DNA of 64,000 nucleotides from Marinobacter sp. F4206 (GTDB taxonomy: Bacteria > Pseudomonadota > Gammaproteobacteria > Pseudomonadales > Oleiphilaceae): positions 248,001 through 312,000 of the forward strand of contig NZ_JAHXKI010000003.1 of the NCBI RefSeq assembly GCF_019392195.1, read 5' to 3'. Positions within the stretch are counted from its first letter, which is position 1. Each line of letters starts with the position of its first letter. A program made the translations under genes and the position numbers. A model generated the notes under the pieces. It had not been told where the DNA came from and did no database searches. It worked only from the letters and a program-made list of their open reading frames with translations. Below, piece by piece: positions 25,334 to 34,548 of the stretch.

Positions 25334-26173
25334 ATGAAAACCCTTGTTGTCATCCTGTTGATTGTGCTCGCTGGCGGTGTGCTGGCCCTCTGGCTATGGC
25401 GTCAGTGGGACCATCGCCTGGATCAGGCCGCGGTGGATCGTTTAACGGCTCTGCAGCCTTCGAACCCCGGGCGTTTTGAGCCGGCGATGGTGGCCGGCTT
25501 GCCCGAACCCGCGCGCCGTTATTTCCTGTACACCATCGCCCCGGACACGCCGCTTTATACCGTTGCCTGTATCAGTATGGCGGGACGGTTCGGCATGGGT
25601 AACAGAGATAAGCCGGATTACCTTGAGATGAGGGCTTCGCAAGTTCTGGCAATGCCCGCCGGGTTTGTCTGGAAGATGAACGCCAGTCGGGGCCTGATGC
25701 GTTTGTCTGGTTCCGATACGGAAGGCTGGACCCGATTCTGGCTGATGGAGCTTCTTCCGGTGGCGCGGGCTGGTGGCGATCCGGATCATACCCGGTCTGC
25801 ATTCGGCCGGTACGTGGCTGAAGCGGTTTTCTGGAGCCCGGCGTCGGTGTTGCCCGGGCCGGGAATTCGTTGGGAGCTGGTGGACGAAAACACCGCGAGA
25901 GTGACGGTTCGCAGTAACGGCTTGGAACAGGCGGTTGATGTGACGGTCGCCAAGAACGGGCAGCCGGAGGAGGTCAGTTTTTTTCGCTGGAGTAACGCCA
26001 ACCCGGAAAAGGTTCACCGACTCCAGCCGTTCGGTGGCTACTTGTCGGAATTTCGGGACTTCGGAGGGTTTCGGCTGCCCACTCGGGTGGCGGCCGGCAA
26101 TTTTTTTGGCACCGAGGATTATTTCCCGTTCTTTGTCGTTTCCGTAACGGATATAACCTTTCCGGGAGCCTGA
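25334..26173 (+). CDS. DUF6544-like protein with N-terminal membrane anchor
   Basis: A 279-residue protein. One N-terminal membrane segment (about 3-22) is followed by a soluble part starting LPEPARRYFLYTIAPDTPLY. It contains GFVWKMNASRGLMRLSGSD, ALPGPGIRWELVDENTARV-like and PTRVAAGNFFGTEDYFPFF, the pattern of DUF6544 family proteins. No enzymatic motif stands out. It is divergent from the RIO kinase gene and converges on the universal stress gene across a 10-bp hairpin. Confidence 0.72.
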   Translation: MKTLVVILLIVLAGGVLALWLWRQWDHRLDQAAVDRLTALQPSNPGRFEPAMVAGLPEPARRYFLYTIAPDTPLYTVACISMAGRFGMGNRDKPDYLEMRASQVLAMPAGFVWKMNASRGLMRLSGSDTEGWTRFWLMELLPVARAGGDPDHTRSAFGRYVAEAVFWSPASVLPGPGIRWELVDENTARVTVRSNGLEQAVDVTVAKNGQPEEVSFFRWSNANPEKVHRLQPFGGYLSEFRDFGGFRLPTRVAAGNFFGTEDYFPFFVVSVTDITFPGA

Positions 26174-26183
26174 TCAGGCTATG

Positions 26184-26208
26184 CCAGGATCAGCATCACT
26201 GATCCTGG
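26184..26208. terminator. Hairpin between converging DUF6544 and usp genes
   Basis: Perfect 10-bp stem CCAGGATCAG / CTGATCCTGG with CATCA loop, 10 bases after one stop codon and 19 before the other. There is no T-run on either strand, so bidirectional termination is only suggested. A smaller palindrome GCCTGATCAGGC covers the DUF6544 stop. Confidence 0.6.
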
Positions 26209-26227
26209 ACCTACCTGAAGGCTTTCT

Positions 26228-26647
26228 TCAGCGCACGACAAATACGGAAATATCGCTTTCCTTGACGATATTGGCGGCATTGGAATGCAGGATATGCAGT
26301 TTATCGCCAATGCCGGGCGTGTGAGATGCCATGACAACCAGATCCGCCCCGGTGTCCCTGATAGCTTCCAGAAGCTTGTCATCCAGCTCTACCGCGGTGT
26401 CTGCGGTGGACAGCACTTTGCTTGTGGCCCGGATTCCATGCGCCTTGCCCTGTTCCTCGGCGAAGGCCTCAAGCTTTTCGGCCAGCTCCTCGGGGTTGTG
26501 CGCTGCTGCGCCCGGAGCGGTGTTGGTCACGGTGACGTAGCAAACCGAGGCATCGTAATGCTTGGCAATATCAATCGCTGTGTTCAATGCCTTGGGCATT
26601 TTTTCGGTGTGTGCCAGGTCTACCGGCACGAGTAATTTGTGATACAT
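26228..26647 (-). CDS. Universal stress protein, UspA family
   Basis: A 139-residue UspA fold protein. It begins MYHKLLVPVDLAHTEKM, continues with AIDIAKHYDASVCYVTVTN and ends with ADLVVMASHTPGIGDKLHILHSNAANIVKESDISVFVVR. The usual phosphate-binding GS of the last loop reads HS here, so ATP binding is uncertain. AAGGAG lies upstream. It is a single-gene unit between the DUF6544 gene and the Na+ symporter. Confidence 0.9.
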   Translation of the reverse strand: MYHKLLVPVDLAHTEKMPKALNTAIDIAKHYDASVCYVTVTNTAPGAAAHNPEELAEKLEAFAEEQGKAHGIRATSKVLSTADTAVELDDKLLEAIRDTGADLVVMASHTPGIGDKLHILHSNAANIVKESDISVFVVR

Positions 26648-26764
26648 AGCGCTTCTCCTTATCTCGCTTGGGATGTTGCATCCTGTCCTTGATTTAAGCG
26701 TGGCAGTGATCCGGGGTTTTTGCCAAAAAGAGAGCGCTATGTTTGATTTCAGGCAATAACCGGA

Positions 26765-28147
26765 TCAGACCAGGTTATACAGAAACACAATGCCTATGCC
26801 CGCCGGTGTAACGAACCGGAGCACAAACATGAAGGCCCTGAAGCTTCCGCCTTTCAGGCCGATATCGGAGGCCAGACCCTCCCGTTTCATGGCCCAGCCG
26901 GCAAACAGTGCAATGGCCAGACCGCCCAGCGGCATCATCAGGTTCGACACCAGGAAGTCGAGCAGGTCGAAGACGGTCTTGCCTTCGAGGAAGCTGATAA
27001 AGCCGAGCGGATGCACATCGCCCCAGATGTTGAAAGACAATACCGTGCCAATGCCGATAAACCAGATAGCAAAGCCGCCGCCAATGGCACTCTTCACCCG
27101 GCTGATGCCTTTGTGTTCTTCCAGCCATTCCACCACCGGTTCCAGCATGGAGATGGCGGACGTGATGGCCGCGACCAGAAGCAAGGCAAAGAAGACGGTG
27201 CCAAAGAGTGCTCCGCCGCTCATTTGGCCGAACGCCAGGGGCAGGGTAACGAAGATCAGGCCGGGGCCGGCGCCGGGCTCGAGGTTGTTGGCAAACACCA
27301 GCGGGAAGATTGCCAGGCCGGCCAGAAGGGCGACACCGGTGTCCAGTACGGCGATGGTCATGGCGGTTTTGGCGATGTTCACGCTTTTAGGCAGGTAAGA
27401 GCCGTAGGCCATCAGAACGCCGATGCCGATACTGAGTGTGAAGGCAGCATGGCCGAGGGCAGTGAGCACGCCGGCGGTCGTGAGCTTGCTGAAGTCCGGT
27501 GAGAACATGAAGCTGACGGCTTGGCCGAAGCTGCCGCTGGTCATGGCGTAGAAAACCATGGCGATGAGCAGCAGGAACAGCAAAGGCATCAGCAGGTTGA
27601 CCGCTTTTTCCAGGCCGGAACGGATGCCACGGCTCACAATGAATACCACGATGGCCATGAACACGGAGTGCCAGAGCAGCAGTTCCCACGGGTTGGCCAG
27701 GAGGTTGCCAAATTGCCCGCCAATCACCTCTGCATCGGCACCGGTAAACAGGCCGAGTGCGGCCTTGCCGATGTACACCAGGGCCCAGCCACCGATCACG
27801 GCGTAAAAGGAAAGCACCAGGAAAGACGCGATAACGCCGTTCCAGCCGATGGCCTGCCAGCCCCGGGAGGTGCCCTCGGACCGGGTCAGGGTACGCATGG
27901 TTGCGACAGGGCTTTGCCCGCCCTTGCGGCCGATCATGGTCTCAGCCACGAGAACGGGCACACCAATGAGAAAGATGCATGCGAGGTAAATCAGGACAAA
28001 GGCACCGCCGCCATTTTCGCCGGTGATGTAGGGAAATTTCCAGATATTGCCGAGCCCTACGGCGGAGCCGGCGGCCGCCAGAGTGAAGGCGAGCTTTGAA
28101 GACCAGAGGTTGTTGGCCTGCTGGTGGGGTTGAGTATTCTGACTCAT
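26765..28147 (-). CDS. Sodium-dependent amino acid symporter (NSS/SNF family)
   Basis: A 460-residue inner-membrane transporter with about 11-12 hydrophobic segments. The first helix carries the diagnostic AAAGSAVGLGNIWKFPYITGENGGGAF pattern (split here into AAAGSAVGLG and NIWKFPY) with the unwound sodium and substrate site, and a second conserved region is ALGHAAFTLSIGIGVLMAYG. The relatives transport tryptophan, tyrosine or other neutral amino acids with sodium. The neighbouring aromatic transaminase and indolepyruvate oxidoreductase genes make an aromatic amino acid the likely substrate. That last point is inference. Confidence 0.9.
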   Translation of the reverse strand: MSQNTQPHQQANNLWSSKLAFTLAAAGSAVGLGNIWKFPYITGENGGGAFVLIYLACIFLIGVPVLVAETMIGRKGGQSPVATMRTLTRSEGTSRGWQAIGWNGVIASFLVLSFYAVIGGWALVYIGKAALGLFTGADAEVIGGQFGNLLANPWELLLWHSVFMAIVVFIVSRGIRSGLEKAVNLLMPLLFLLLIAMVFYAMTSGSFGQAVSFMFSPDFSKLTTAGVLTALGHAAFTLSIGIGVLMAYGSYLPKSVNIAKTAMTIAVLDTGVALLAGLAIFPLVFANNLEPGAGPGLIFVTLPLAFGQMSGGALFGTVFFALLLVAAITSAISMLEPVVEWLEEHKGISRVKSAIGGGFAIWFIGIGTVLSFNIWGDVHPLGFISFLEGKTVFDLLDFLVSNLMMPLGGLAIALFAGWAMKREGLASDIGLKGGSFRAFMFVLRFVTPAGIGIVFLYNLV

Positions 28148-28218
28148 TGGCTTCTCCGAATAGTTGTTTTTGTCGGATCGTTTTCAGGTTTAGTCGGTTG
28201 TTCCTGTGCGCCGGACCG

Positions 28219-29400
28219 TCACAGGATGTTGCGTATGGCTTTGGCGACGCCTGGAAGGACCCGGTCGTTCAGTCCTGCTACGTTGACCCGGCTGCTTTCC
28301 AGCAAGTAGATGCCGTTCTCTTCCCGCAACCGGCGAACCTGTTCCGGGGTAATGCCCAGAAACGAGAACATGCCTCTTTGCCGGGCAATAAAGCCGAAGT
28401 CACCGGCCGGGGCCAGGGCGTCCGCGAAAGCGTGGCGAAGGTGCAAAATGCGTTTGCACATGCCATCCAGCTCGTCCGTCCACAGCGTGCGTAATCCCTC
28501 GTCTCCCATAATGGTTTCCACAATCGCGGCACCGTGGGCGGGGGGCATGGAATAGTGGGAGCGAATGACGCTCAGTAGCTGGCTGGTCGCCGCCGCGTTG
28601 ATCGTCGCCGTAGCGGAGATCAGCATCAGGGCGCCGGTGCGCTCCCGGTACAGGCCAAAGTTCTTCGAGCAGGAGGCTGCAACCAGCATTTCCGGTACCT
28701 GGCTGGCCAGATGCCGAAGGCCGGCAGCGTCCTGATCGAGCCCGTCACCCAGTCCCTGATACGCCATATCCACAAAGGGCAGGAGGCCCTTGCGCTGGAT
28801 CAGAGCGGTGACAGCCTGCCACTGGTCGAAGGTCAGGTCTGCGCCGGAGGGGTTATGGCAGCAGCCGTGGAGAAGTACCACGTCGCCTGCACGCGCACCC
28901 TCCAGGGCTTCCAGCATGGCGTCGAAGTCTACCTGCAATGTGTTCTGATTCAGGTAGGGATATTCGCGAATGGTCAGGCCGGCGCCACCGAGCAGCGGAA
29001 GGTGGTTGGCCCAGGTTGGGGTGCTGACCCAGACCGTGGTGTCTGGCTGGCATAGTCGCAGGAACTCTGCCGCCATGCGCAGGGCGCCACAGCCGCCCGG
29101 GGTCTGGACCACGGAGGTGCGGCCGTCCCGGATCAGTGAGCTTTCGTTACCGAGGATCAGGCGGGCCATCGCGTCGTTAAAACCCTGTGACCCGGCCGGT
29201 CCCACGTAGCTCTTGGTGGTCTCCCCCTCAAGCAGGCGCCGTTCGGCTTCGTGTACGGCTGCCATGATCGGGGTGGCCCCGGCGTCGTTCTTATAGACGC
29301 CGATACCAAGGTCCACCTTGTCCGGGCGAGGGTCGTCCCGGAAAGTTTGCATCAGTTGCAGAATCGGATCCTGCGGCAGGGGCTTGAGAGCCTCAAACAT
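28219..29400 (-). CDS. tyrB: Aromatic amino acid aminotransferase (class I)
   Basis: A 393-residue PLP enzyme of the AspC/TyrB group. The Schiff-base lysine is in ASCSKNFGLYRERTG, the substrate-carboxylate Arg in SSRVNVAGL near the C-terminus, and HGCCHNPSGADLT the conserved Asn. It would convert aromatic amino acids to arylpyruvates (or aspartate to oxaloacetate). The start ATG 29400 has AAGGAGG 7 bases upstream and overlaps the stop codon of the oxidoreductase gene by 8 bases. That coupling favours the aromatic reading over aspartate. Confidence 0.9.
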   Translation of the reverse strand: MFEALKPLPQDPILQLMQTFRDDPRPDKVDLGIGVYKNDAGATPIMAAVHEAERRLLEGETTKSYVGPAGSQGFNDAMARLILGNESSLIRDGRTSVVQTPGGCGALRMAAEFLRLCQPDTTVWVSTPTWANHLPLLGGAGLTIREYPYLNQNTLQVDFDAMLEALEGARAGDVVLLHGCCHNPSGADLTFDQWQAVTALIQRKGLLPFVDMAYQGLGDGLDQDAAGLRHLASQVPEMLVAASCSKNFGLYRERTGALMLISATATINAAATSQLLSVIRSHYSMPPAHGAAIVETIMGDEGLRTLWTDELDGMCKRILHLRHAFADALAPAGDFGFIARQRGMFSFLGITPEQVRRLREENGIYLLESSRVNVAGLNDRVLPGVAKAIRNIL

Positions 29401-32400
29401 GATTTGCCTCCTTATCACCGGCCTGTTGGGTACGAATCAGTGTCGGTCGCCCCGTATCCAGTGCCTTGATCAGTTGCGACTGTTTCTCCTGAATGGCCTC
29501 GGCAGCCTGCTCCCGAACCGGGCCGTAACCGCGGACATCCGAGGGCAATTCTGCCAGTTGCAGGAAGGTGTCGTAGTTGCTGGCGTCCAGTTCACGGGTC
29601 AGGCGCGTAATCAGTTGCTGGTAGTTGTCCAGCAGGGTTCGGTCCAGCTTCCGGTCGGCGGAGTATCGGAACGGGTCGAGTGCCGTGCCACGAAGTCCCC
29701 GCAATTTGGCAAGAAGCTTGAAGGCCCGGAACATCCAGGGGCCAAACTGGCGCTTCTTCGGCCGTCCCTGGGCGTCGGTCCCCCGGTTCATGACCGGTGG
29801 CGCGAGGTGGAAGTGGACCTTGAAGTCCCCTTCAAACGTGTCGTTCACTTCCTTCATAAAGTCGGTTTCCGCGAACAGGCGGGCCACTTCGTATTCGTCC
29901 TTGTAGGCCATGAAGCGATACAGCTGTTGGGCGATGGTTTGGGTCAGCAGGAGGTTGGTCTGGCCAAGGCTTTCCTCCGCCTTACGCACCTGACCCACCA
30001 GATCGGAATAGCGGTCCGCCCAGCGTTTGCTTTGATACTTGACCAAGTGCTGGTGGCGGGTTTCGATCAGCTGGTCCAGGGTCGGCTCCGGTTGAACGTC
30101 GATGACCTGCGTTTTATCGGCGTCCAGCAGATCGGCAATGGCGCCCGGGGTGACCGCCGCAACCCGGCCCCAACCGAAAGCTTCCTTGTTGCGCTCAATG
30201 GCCACGCCGTTCAGTTCAATCGCCTTCATCAGTGCCGCCTGGGACAGGGGGAGCAAGCCTTTCTGCCATGCAAAGCCCAGCATCATGACGTTGGAGAACA
30301 CAGTGTCGCCCATCAGTTTCTCGGCAATGCCGTTGGCATCGAGGCGGGAGAAATGATCGTCGCCGACGGCGTCACGAATCAGGTCCAGGCGTTTGTCGGC
30401 CTGCATGTCGGCATCGCGGTAAAGCACATAATCCGCCGTGGGCAGTTCGGCCTCATTGGCCACCACTTGGGTGTGGTTCGGGCGCAGTACACTCAGGGCT
30501 TTCTGGGAAGACGCCACCACCAGATCGCAGGCGATGACAGCATCAGCCTGGCCATTGCTGATACGAACCTGATGAAGCTTGTCCGGGGAGGGTGCCATCC
30601 GCACATAGCTGAGTACGGTGCCGCCTTTTTGGGCAAAGCCCATGAAGTCCAGCACTGAAGCGCCACGGGACTCCAGGTGCGCAGCCATGGTGATGAGCTG
30701 GCCCACGGTGACCACGCCGGTGCCGCCAACGCCGCCAACCAGAAGGTCGTAGGAGCCGGTCATTGCGGGCAGGTCAGGCTCTGGAATGTCGGCCAGTTTG
30801 CGGGTCAGCACGGAACCGGTGTCCATGCCCCGGGATTTGCGAAGCTGGCCGCCCTCAATCGTGACAAAGCTGGGGCAGAAACCGTTAACGCAGGAAAAGT
30901 CCTTGTTGCACGAAGACTGGTCGATCTTGCGCTTCCGGCCCAGCTCGGTCTTGCGGGGCACGACTGACAGACAGTTGGACTGTACGGAGCAGTCGCCACA
31001 GCCTTCGCAGACATGGTGGTTGATAAAGGCGCGCTTGGCCGGGTCCGGGAACTGCTTGCGTTTGCGGCGACGGCGCTTCTCAGCCGCGCAGGTCTGATCG
31101 TAAATCAGGACGGTGCAGCCGGGGATCTCCCGCAACTCCCTCTGGACAGAATCCAGCTCAGTGCGGTCGTGGAAGGTGACACCGGTCGGGAATTGGTCCT
31201 CGTGTCCCTCGTACTTCTCTGGCTCGTCGCTTAGCACCACGACCCGGCGGACGCCTTCGGAGGCAACTTGCTGGGCGATCATGGGCACAGTGATCTGGCC
31301 GTCCACAGGCTGGCCACCGGTCATGGCGACCGCGTCGTTGAACAGAATCTTGTAGGTGATGTTGATACCGGCGGCCACGGCCTGGCGGATGGCCATGGAG
31401 CCTGAGTGGAAATAGGTCCCTTCGCCCAGGTTCTGGAATACGTGAGGGTTGCCGGTGTAGCGACTCTTGCCAATCCAGTTGACCCCTTCACCACCCATCT
31501 GGATCAAGGATTCGGTGTTGCGCCCCATCCAGGATGCCATGAAGTGGCAGCCGATGCCGGCCAGTGCCTTGCTGCCTTCCGGCACTTTGGTGGAGGTGTT
31601 GTGGGGGCAGCCGGAACAGAAATAGGGCAGGCGTCTGACGCCGCCCGGATCCTGCGCGTTGGTCATGGTATTGATGGTTTCCAGCTGCGCACTGAAGTCA
31701 GTACCGAAGAACCTGCCCAGACGCGCGGCCAGGAAGCCTGCAACCAGCTTGGGGCTGAGCTCGCCCACATACGGAATCAGCGGCCGGCCCAATTCGTCCT
31801 GCTTGCCGGTAATCAGAACCTCACCGGGCCGGTCCGGTTCAGACATGTATTCCTTGATCTGGCTTTCGATGATGCCGCGTTTCTCTTCGATCACCAGCAC
31901 CTCTTCCTTGCCGTGAACGAAGTTCAGAATGCCGCGCCGCTCCAATGGCCACACCATGCCGATCTTGTAGATATCCAGGCCCATTTCCCGGGCACCGTCT
32001 TCGCTGATACCCAGAAGGTCCAGGGCTTCCAGTAAGTCCAGATGACCCTTGCCCGTGGTGACAATTCCGAAACGCGCCTGTGAGTTGTTGTACAGGCAGC
32101 GGTCGATGGGGTTGGCTCGGGCAAACGCCTGGACGGCCGCCAGCTTGTGCTCTATACGGGTTTCCAACTGGGGGCCGGGCAGATCCGGCCAGCGGTAATG
32201 AAGGCCGCCCTCCGGCGCCGTGAAATCGTCCGGGGTTGAGTACTCCGGCAGCGGCGGGAGATCAACCGACGCGGCGCTTTCCACCGTCTCGGATATGGCT
32301 TTGAAGCCAACCCAGCAACCGCTGTAGCGGGACAGGGCATAGCCCCAGAGGCCAAACTCGAGGTACTCCGCGATGTTGGCCGGATTAATCGTGGGCATGA

Positions 32401-32914
32401 AAAAGCTCATGAACGCCACATCGGACTGGTGCGGCATGGAGGAGGACACGCACCCGTGGTCATCGCCGGCGACGACGAGGACCCCGCCATGAGGGGAGCT
32501 GCCATAAGTGGTGCCGTGCTTCAGGGCATCACCGGCACGGTCTACGCCGGGGCCTTTGCCATACCAGAGGCCGAACACGCCATCCACTTGCTTGTCGTCA
32601 TCGGTTTCCACTTGCTGGGTGCCCAGCATGATGGTTGCCGCCAGGTCTTCGTTTATCGCCGGTACGAAGTCGATGCTGTTGTCGTCCAGCAGCGTCTTGG
32701 CCTGCCATAGAGCCTGGTCGTAGGCGCCGAGCGGTGAGCCCCTGTAGCCGCTGACCATGCCGGCGGTGTTCAGACCCTGTTTGCGATCCAGGGCGGCCTG
32801 CATCAGGGGAATGCGGACCAGTGCCTGCGTTCCGGTCAGAAATACCCGGCCAGATTCCCGCAGGTAGCGGTCTTCAAGTTTGTAATTGTCGAGTTCGGGG
32901 GTATCGGCGGACAT
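29393..32914 (-). CDS. Fused indolepyruvate ferredoxin oxidoreductase family protein
   Basis: An 1173-residue fusion of IorA-like and IorB-like parts. The N-terminal half binds thiamine diphosphate and includes CSGCPHNTSTKVPEGSKALAG near residue 440 and GGEGVNWIG. A ferredoxin-like stretch CEGCGDCSVQSNC near 650 follows, and the C-terminal half begins YDLLVGGVGGTGVVTVGQL near 720, the gamma-type domain. The enzyme oxidatively decarboxylates arylpyruvates to aryl-acetyl-CoA with ferredoxin. It is the first gene of a unit with the transaminase, and a palindromic site lies just upstream of its start. Confidence 0.93.
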   Translation of the reverse strand: MSADTPELDNYKLEDRYLRESGRVFLTGTQALVRIPLMQAALDRKQGLNTAGMVSGYRGSPLGAYDQALWQAKTLLDDNSIDFVPAINEDLAATIMLGTQQVETDDDKQVDGVFGLWYGKGPGVDRAGDALKHGTTYGSSPHGGVLVVAGDDHGCVSSSMPHQSDVAFMSFFMPTINPANIAEYLEFGLWGYALSRYSGCWVGFKAISETVESAASVDLPPLPEYSTPDDFTAPEGGLHYRWPDLPGPQLETRIEHKLAAVQAFARANPIDRCLYNNSQARFGIVTTGKGHLDLLEALDLLGISEDGAREMGLDIYKIGMVWPLERRGILNFVHGKEEVLVIEEKRGIIESQIKEYMSEPDRPGEVLITGKQDELGRPLIPYVGELSPKLVAGFLAARLGRFFGTDFSAQLETINTMTNAQDPGGVRRLPYFCSGCPHNTSTKVPEGSKALAGIGCHFMASWMGRNTESLIQMGGEGVNWIGKSRYTGNPHVFQNLGEGTYFHSGSMAIRQAVAAGINITYKILFNDAVAMTGGQPVDGQITVPMIAQQVASEGVRRVVVLSDEPEKYEGHEDQFPTGVTFHDRTELDSVQRELREIPGCTVLIYDQTCAAEKRRRRKRKQFPDPAKRAFINHHVCEGCGDCSVQSNCLSVVPRKTELGRKRKIDQSSCNKDFSCVNGFCPSFVTIEGGQLRKSRGMDTGSVLTRKLADIPEPDLPAMTGSYDLLVGGVGGTGVVTVGQLITMAAHLESRGASVLDFMGFAQKGGTVLSYVRMAPSPDKLHQVRISNGQADAVIACDLVVASSQKALSVLRPNHTQVVANEAELPTADYVLYRDADMQADKRLDLIRDAVGDDHFSRLDANGIAEKLMGDTVFSNVMMLGFAWQKGLLPLSQAALMKAIELNGVAIERNKEAFGWGRVAAVTPGAIADLLDADKTQVIDVQPEPTLDQLIETRHQHLVKYQSKRWADRYSDLVGQVRKAEESLGQTNLLLTQTIAQQLYRFMAYKDEYEVARLFAETDFMKEVNDTFEGDFKVHFHLAPPVMNRGTDAQGRPKKRQFGPWMFRAFKLLAKLRGLRGTALDPFRYSADRKLDRTLLDNYQQLITRLTRELDASNYDTFLQLAELPSDVRGYGPVREQAAEAIQEKQSQLIKALDTGRPTLIRTQQAGDKEANHV

Positions 32915-32925
32915 GGCGCCCTCCT

Positions 32926-32948
32926 TTTTGTCGATTTTATAGACAAAA
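32926..32948. promoter_or_regulatory. Palindromic operator candidate between IOR and the Lrp-type regulator
   Basis: Perfect 7-bp inverted repeat TTTTGTC (32926-32932) and GACAAAA (32942-32948) around a 9-base AT-rich centre GATTTTATA. It lies 12 bases upstream of the oxidoreductase ATG, in the divergent gap to the Lrp-type gene. Size and AT-rich centre fit Lrp/AsnC binding, or possibly another regulator. Confidence 0.5.
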
Positions 32949-33071
32949 GTTTAGAAGGAAGTTGGCAAAAGGTGCTTGCTTATTGGATGTGCCGCACGGG
33001 GAGTTGCGAAAGAATCTTTGATAAATGACAATAATAACGAAGAATATTTTGTAAAAAACGGGTGTTACTGA

Positions 33072-33551
33072 ATGAAACAGGTTGAGCTGGATAAATTGGA
33101 CCGACGCATACTCTCGGTTCTGCAACACGATGGGCGAATCAGTAACCAGTTGCTGGCTGAGCAGGTCGGATTATCTCCGGCGGCCTGTTGGCGGCGGGTA
33201 CGGACCCTTGAGGAATCCGGCGTGATTCAGGGGTACAGTGCGCGGGTGGACCCGGAGCGGATAGGGCAGGGGTTGTGTGTTCTGGTCAATCTTTCTCTAC
33301 AGAGGCACAACATTGATAGCACAGGGGAAATCGAGCAACAGGTGAGCAGCTATCCCGAGGTGTTGCAGTGTTTCGCGGTGACCGGGAATGCAGATTTCGT
33401 ATTGCGAGTCATTGTGCCGGATATGGCCAGCTACGACCGCTTCCTGAACGAAAAGATCTTCACCTTGAAAGGCATTGCCCAGGTTAACTCGAACTTTGCG
33501 TTGCGGGAAATAAAGAACACGGAAACGATTCCGGTGGACGTGCAGCCGTAG
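33072..33551 (+). CDS. Lrp/AsnC family transcriptional regulator
   Basis: A 159-residue regulator. The winged helix-turn-helix is LDRRILSVLQHDGRISNQLLAEQVGLSPAACWRRVRTLEESGVI (given here by its ends, residues about 7-50), followed by a RAM effector domain containing VNLSLQRHN and FAVTGNADFVLRVIVPDMASYDRFL. Such proteins sense amino acids. Divergent placement next to the aromatic catabolic unit suggests that it controls that unit in response to an aromatic amino acid. Confidence 0.9.
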   Translation: MKQVELDKLDRRILSVLQHDGRISNQLLAEQVGLSPAACWRRVRTLEESGVIQGYSARVDPERIGQGLCVLVNLSLQRHNIDSTGEIEQQVSSYPEVLQCFAVTGNADFVLRVIVPDMASYDRFLNEKIFTLKGIAQVNSNFALREIKNTETIPVDVQP

Positions 33552-33571
33552 GCCAGAGGGGGCAGAAACAA

Positions 33572-33600
33572 AAAAAAGGCAGCCGAAGCTGCCTTTTTGC
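33572..33600. terminator. Bidirectional terminator between lrp-type and cspA-type genes
   Basis: Stem GGCAGC / GCTGCC with CGAA loop, flanked by seven A before and five T after, so it works as a U-tract hairpin on both strands. It serves the two converging genes. Confidence 0.88.
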
Positions 33601-33624
33601 GGTCATTGCTTAATCCATCAAGGA

Positions 33625-33831
33625 TTACAGAGCAACAACGTTCTCCGCCTGAGGACCTTTCTGGCCCTGAGTCACGGTGAACTCGACTTCTTGGCCTTCG
33701 GCCAGAGTCTTGAAACCACCGCCCTGAATGGCGCTGTAGTGAACGAATACGTCCGGGCCGCCTTCACGAGTGATAAAACCAAAACCTTTTGCTTCGTTGA
33801 AGAACTTAACGTTGCCGGTAACAGTAGACAT
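33625..33831 (-). CDS. Cold-shock protein, CspA family
   Basis: A 68-residue OB-fold nucleic-acid chaperone. RNP1 is KGFGFI and RNP2 VFVHYSAI. The start [16 protein letters not shown] matches the family and lies behind AGGAAAG. An in-frame ATG seven codons earlier is unlikely. Either a cold-inducible or a constitutive member; the untranslated leader shows no clear cold box. Base composition fits the host. Confidence 0.95.
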   Translation of the reverse strand: MSTVTGNVKFFNEAKGFGFITREGGPDVFVHYSAIQGGGFKTLAEGQEVEFTVTQGQKGPQAENVVAL

Positions 33832-34107
33832 AGATAACTTTCCTGAATTCAATCTTTAATGTGCCGCCAGACTATCATCGTGATATCTGATCGACGTTGT
33901 GCGGGAAACAAAAAACTGGCGGGATCAAAAACAGGACGTACAACCGTTACAGCTTAAATGCGTCTTATTGATGAAATGCTTTGCTAAATCTTTCCAACGG
34001 CAACCACTGTACCCCACAAGTTTGCAGATGCAAAGGGATTTTTCATAGGCATAAACCCGTGCAAACATCAGAGACTGTCGGTTGTCATGGCAACGGAGGA
34101 AGAACCA

Positions 34108-34431
34108 ATGAAGTTTATCTTCGAAGTTCGAGTGAAAGAGGGGCACACCGCCGAAGAGTATGCCGACGCCTGGGTGCGGGCAAGCGAACTGATTCAACAG
34201 GCACCCGGCGCCCGTGGCACGGAGCTGCATCGCAAGATTGGCGACCCCGATACCCTGATCGCCATCGCCAGCTGGGACAGCAAGGAGGCCAGGGACGCCA
34301 TGGAATCGAAGCACAATCCAAGGGTGGCTGAGATCATCCGCAGCGCCGCGCCGTTCGTGGAGATTACACCGCTGGGAGAGTTCGAGGACCCGGAGTGGGT
34401 GGTAACGCCGCGTGGAGCCACTGATCAATAA
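34108..34431 (+). CDS. Antibiotic biosynthesis monooxygenase (ABM)-like small protein
   Basis: A 107-residue ferredoxin-like alpha-beta protein. MKFIFEVRVKEGHTAEEYADAWVRAS, then GARGTELHRKIGDPDTLIAIASWDSKEARDAM is the ABM pattern. Members are cofactor-free monooxygenases or haem-binding or stress proteins. The substrate is unknown. ATG 34108 has GGAGG 9 bases upstream; an upstream in-frame ATG would place the ribosome site inside the coding sequence. The 277-base gap before it holds nothing else I can support beyond the cspA promoter region. Confidence 0.75.
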   Translation: MKFIFEVRVKEGHTAEEYADAWVRASELIQQAPGARGTELHRKIGDPDTLIAIASWDSKEARDAMESKHNPRVAEIIRSAAPFVEITPLGEFEDPEWVVTPRGATDQ

Positions 34432-34548
34432 GCATATTTTGGGCAGGCGTTTGGTTTAACGACCTGTTTATAGCTGGCGGTGTGTCACGAAAATAACGGT
34501 TACATCCCGTTACACTGGGCCCTCAAAATAACAAGTGGGGGCTGTGGT

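Noticed and set aside
29318..30658. Plus-strand open frame of 446 codons
   Set aside because: Antisense to the 3' part of the fused oxidoreductase, which is a clear family member.
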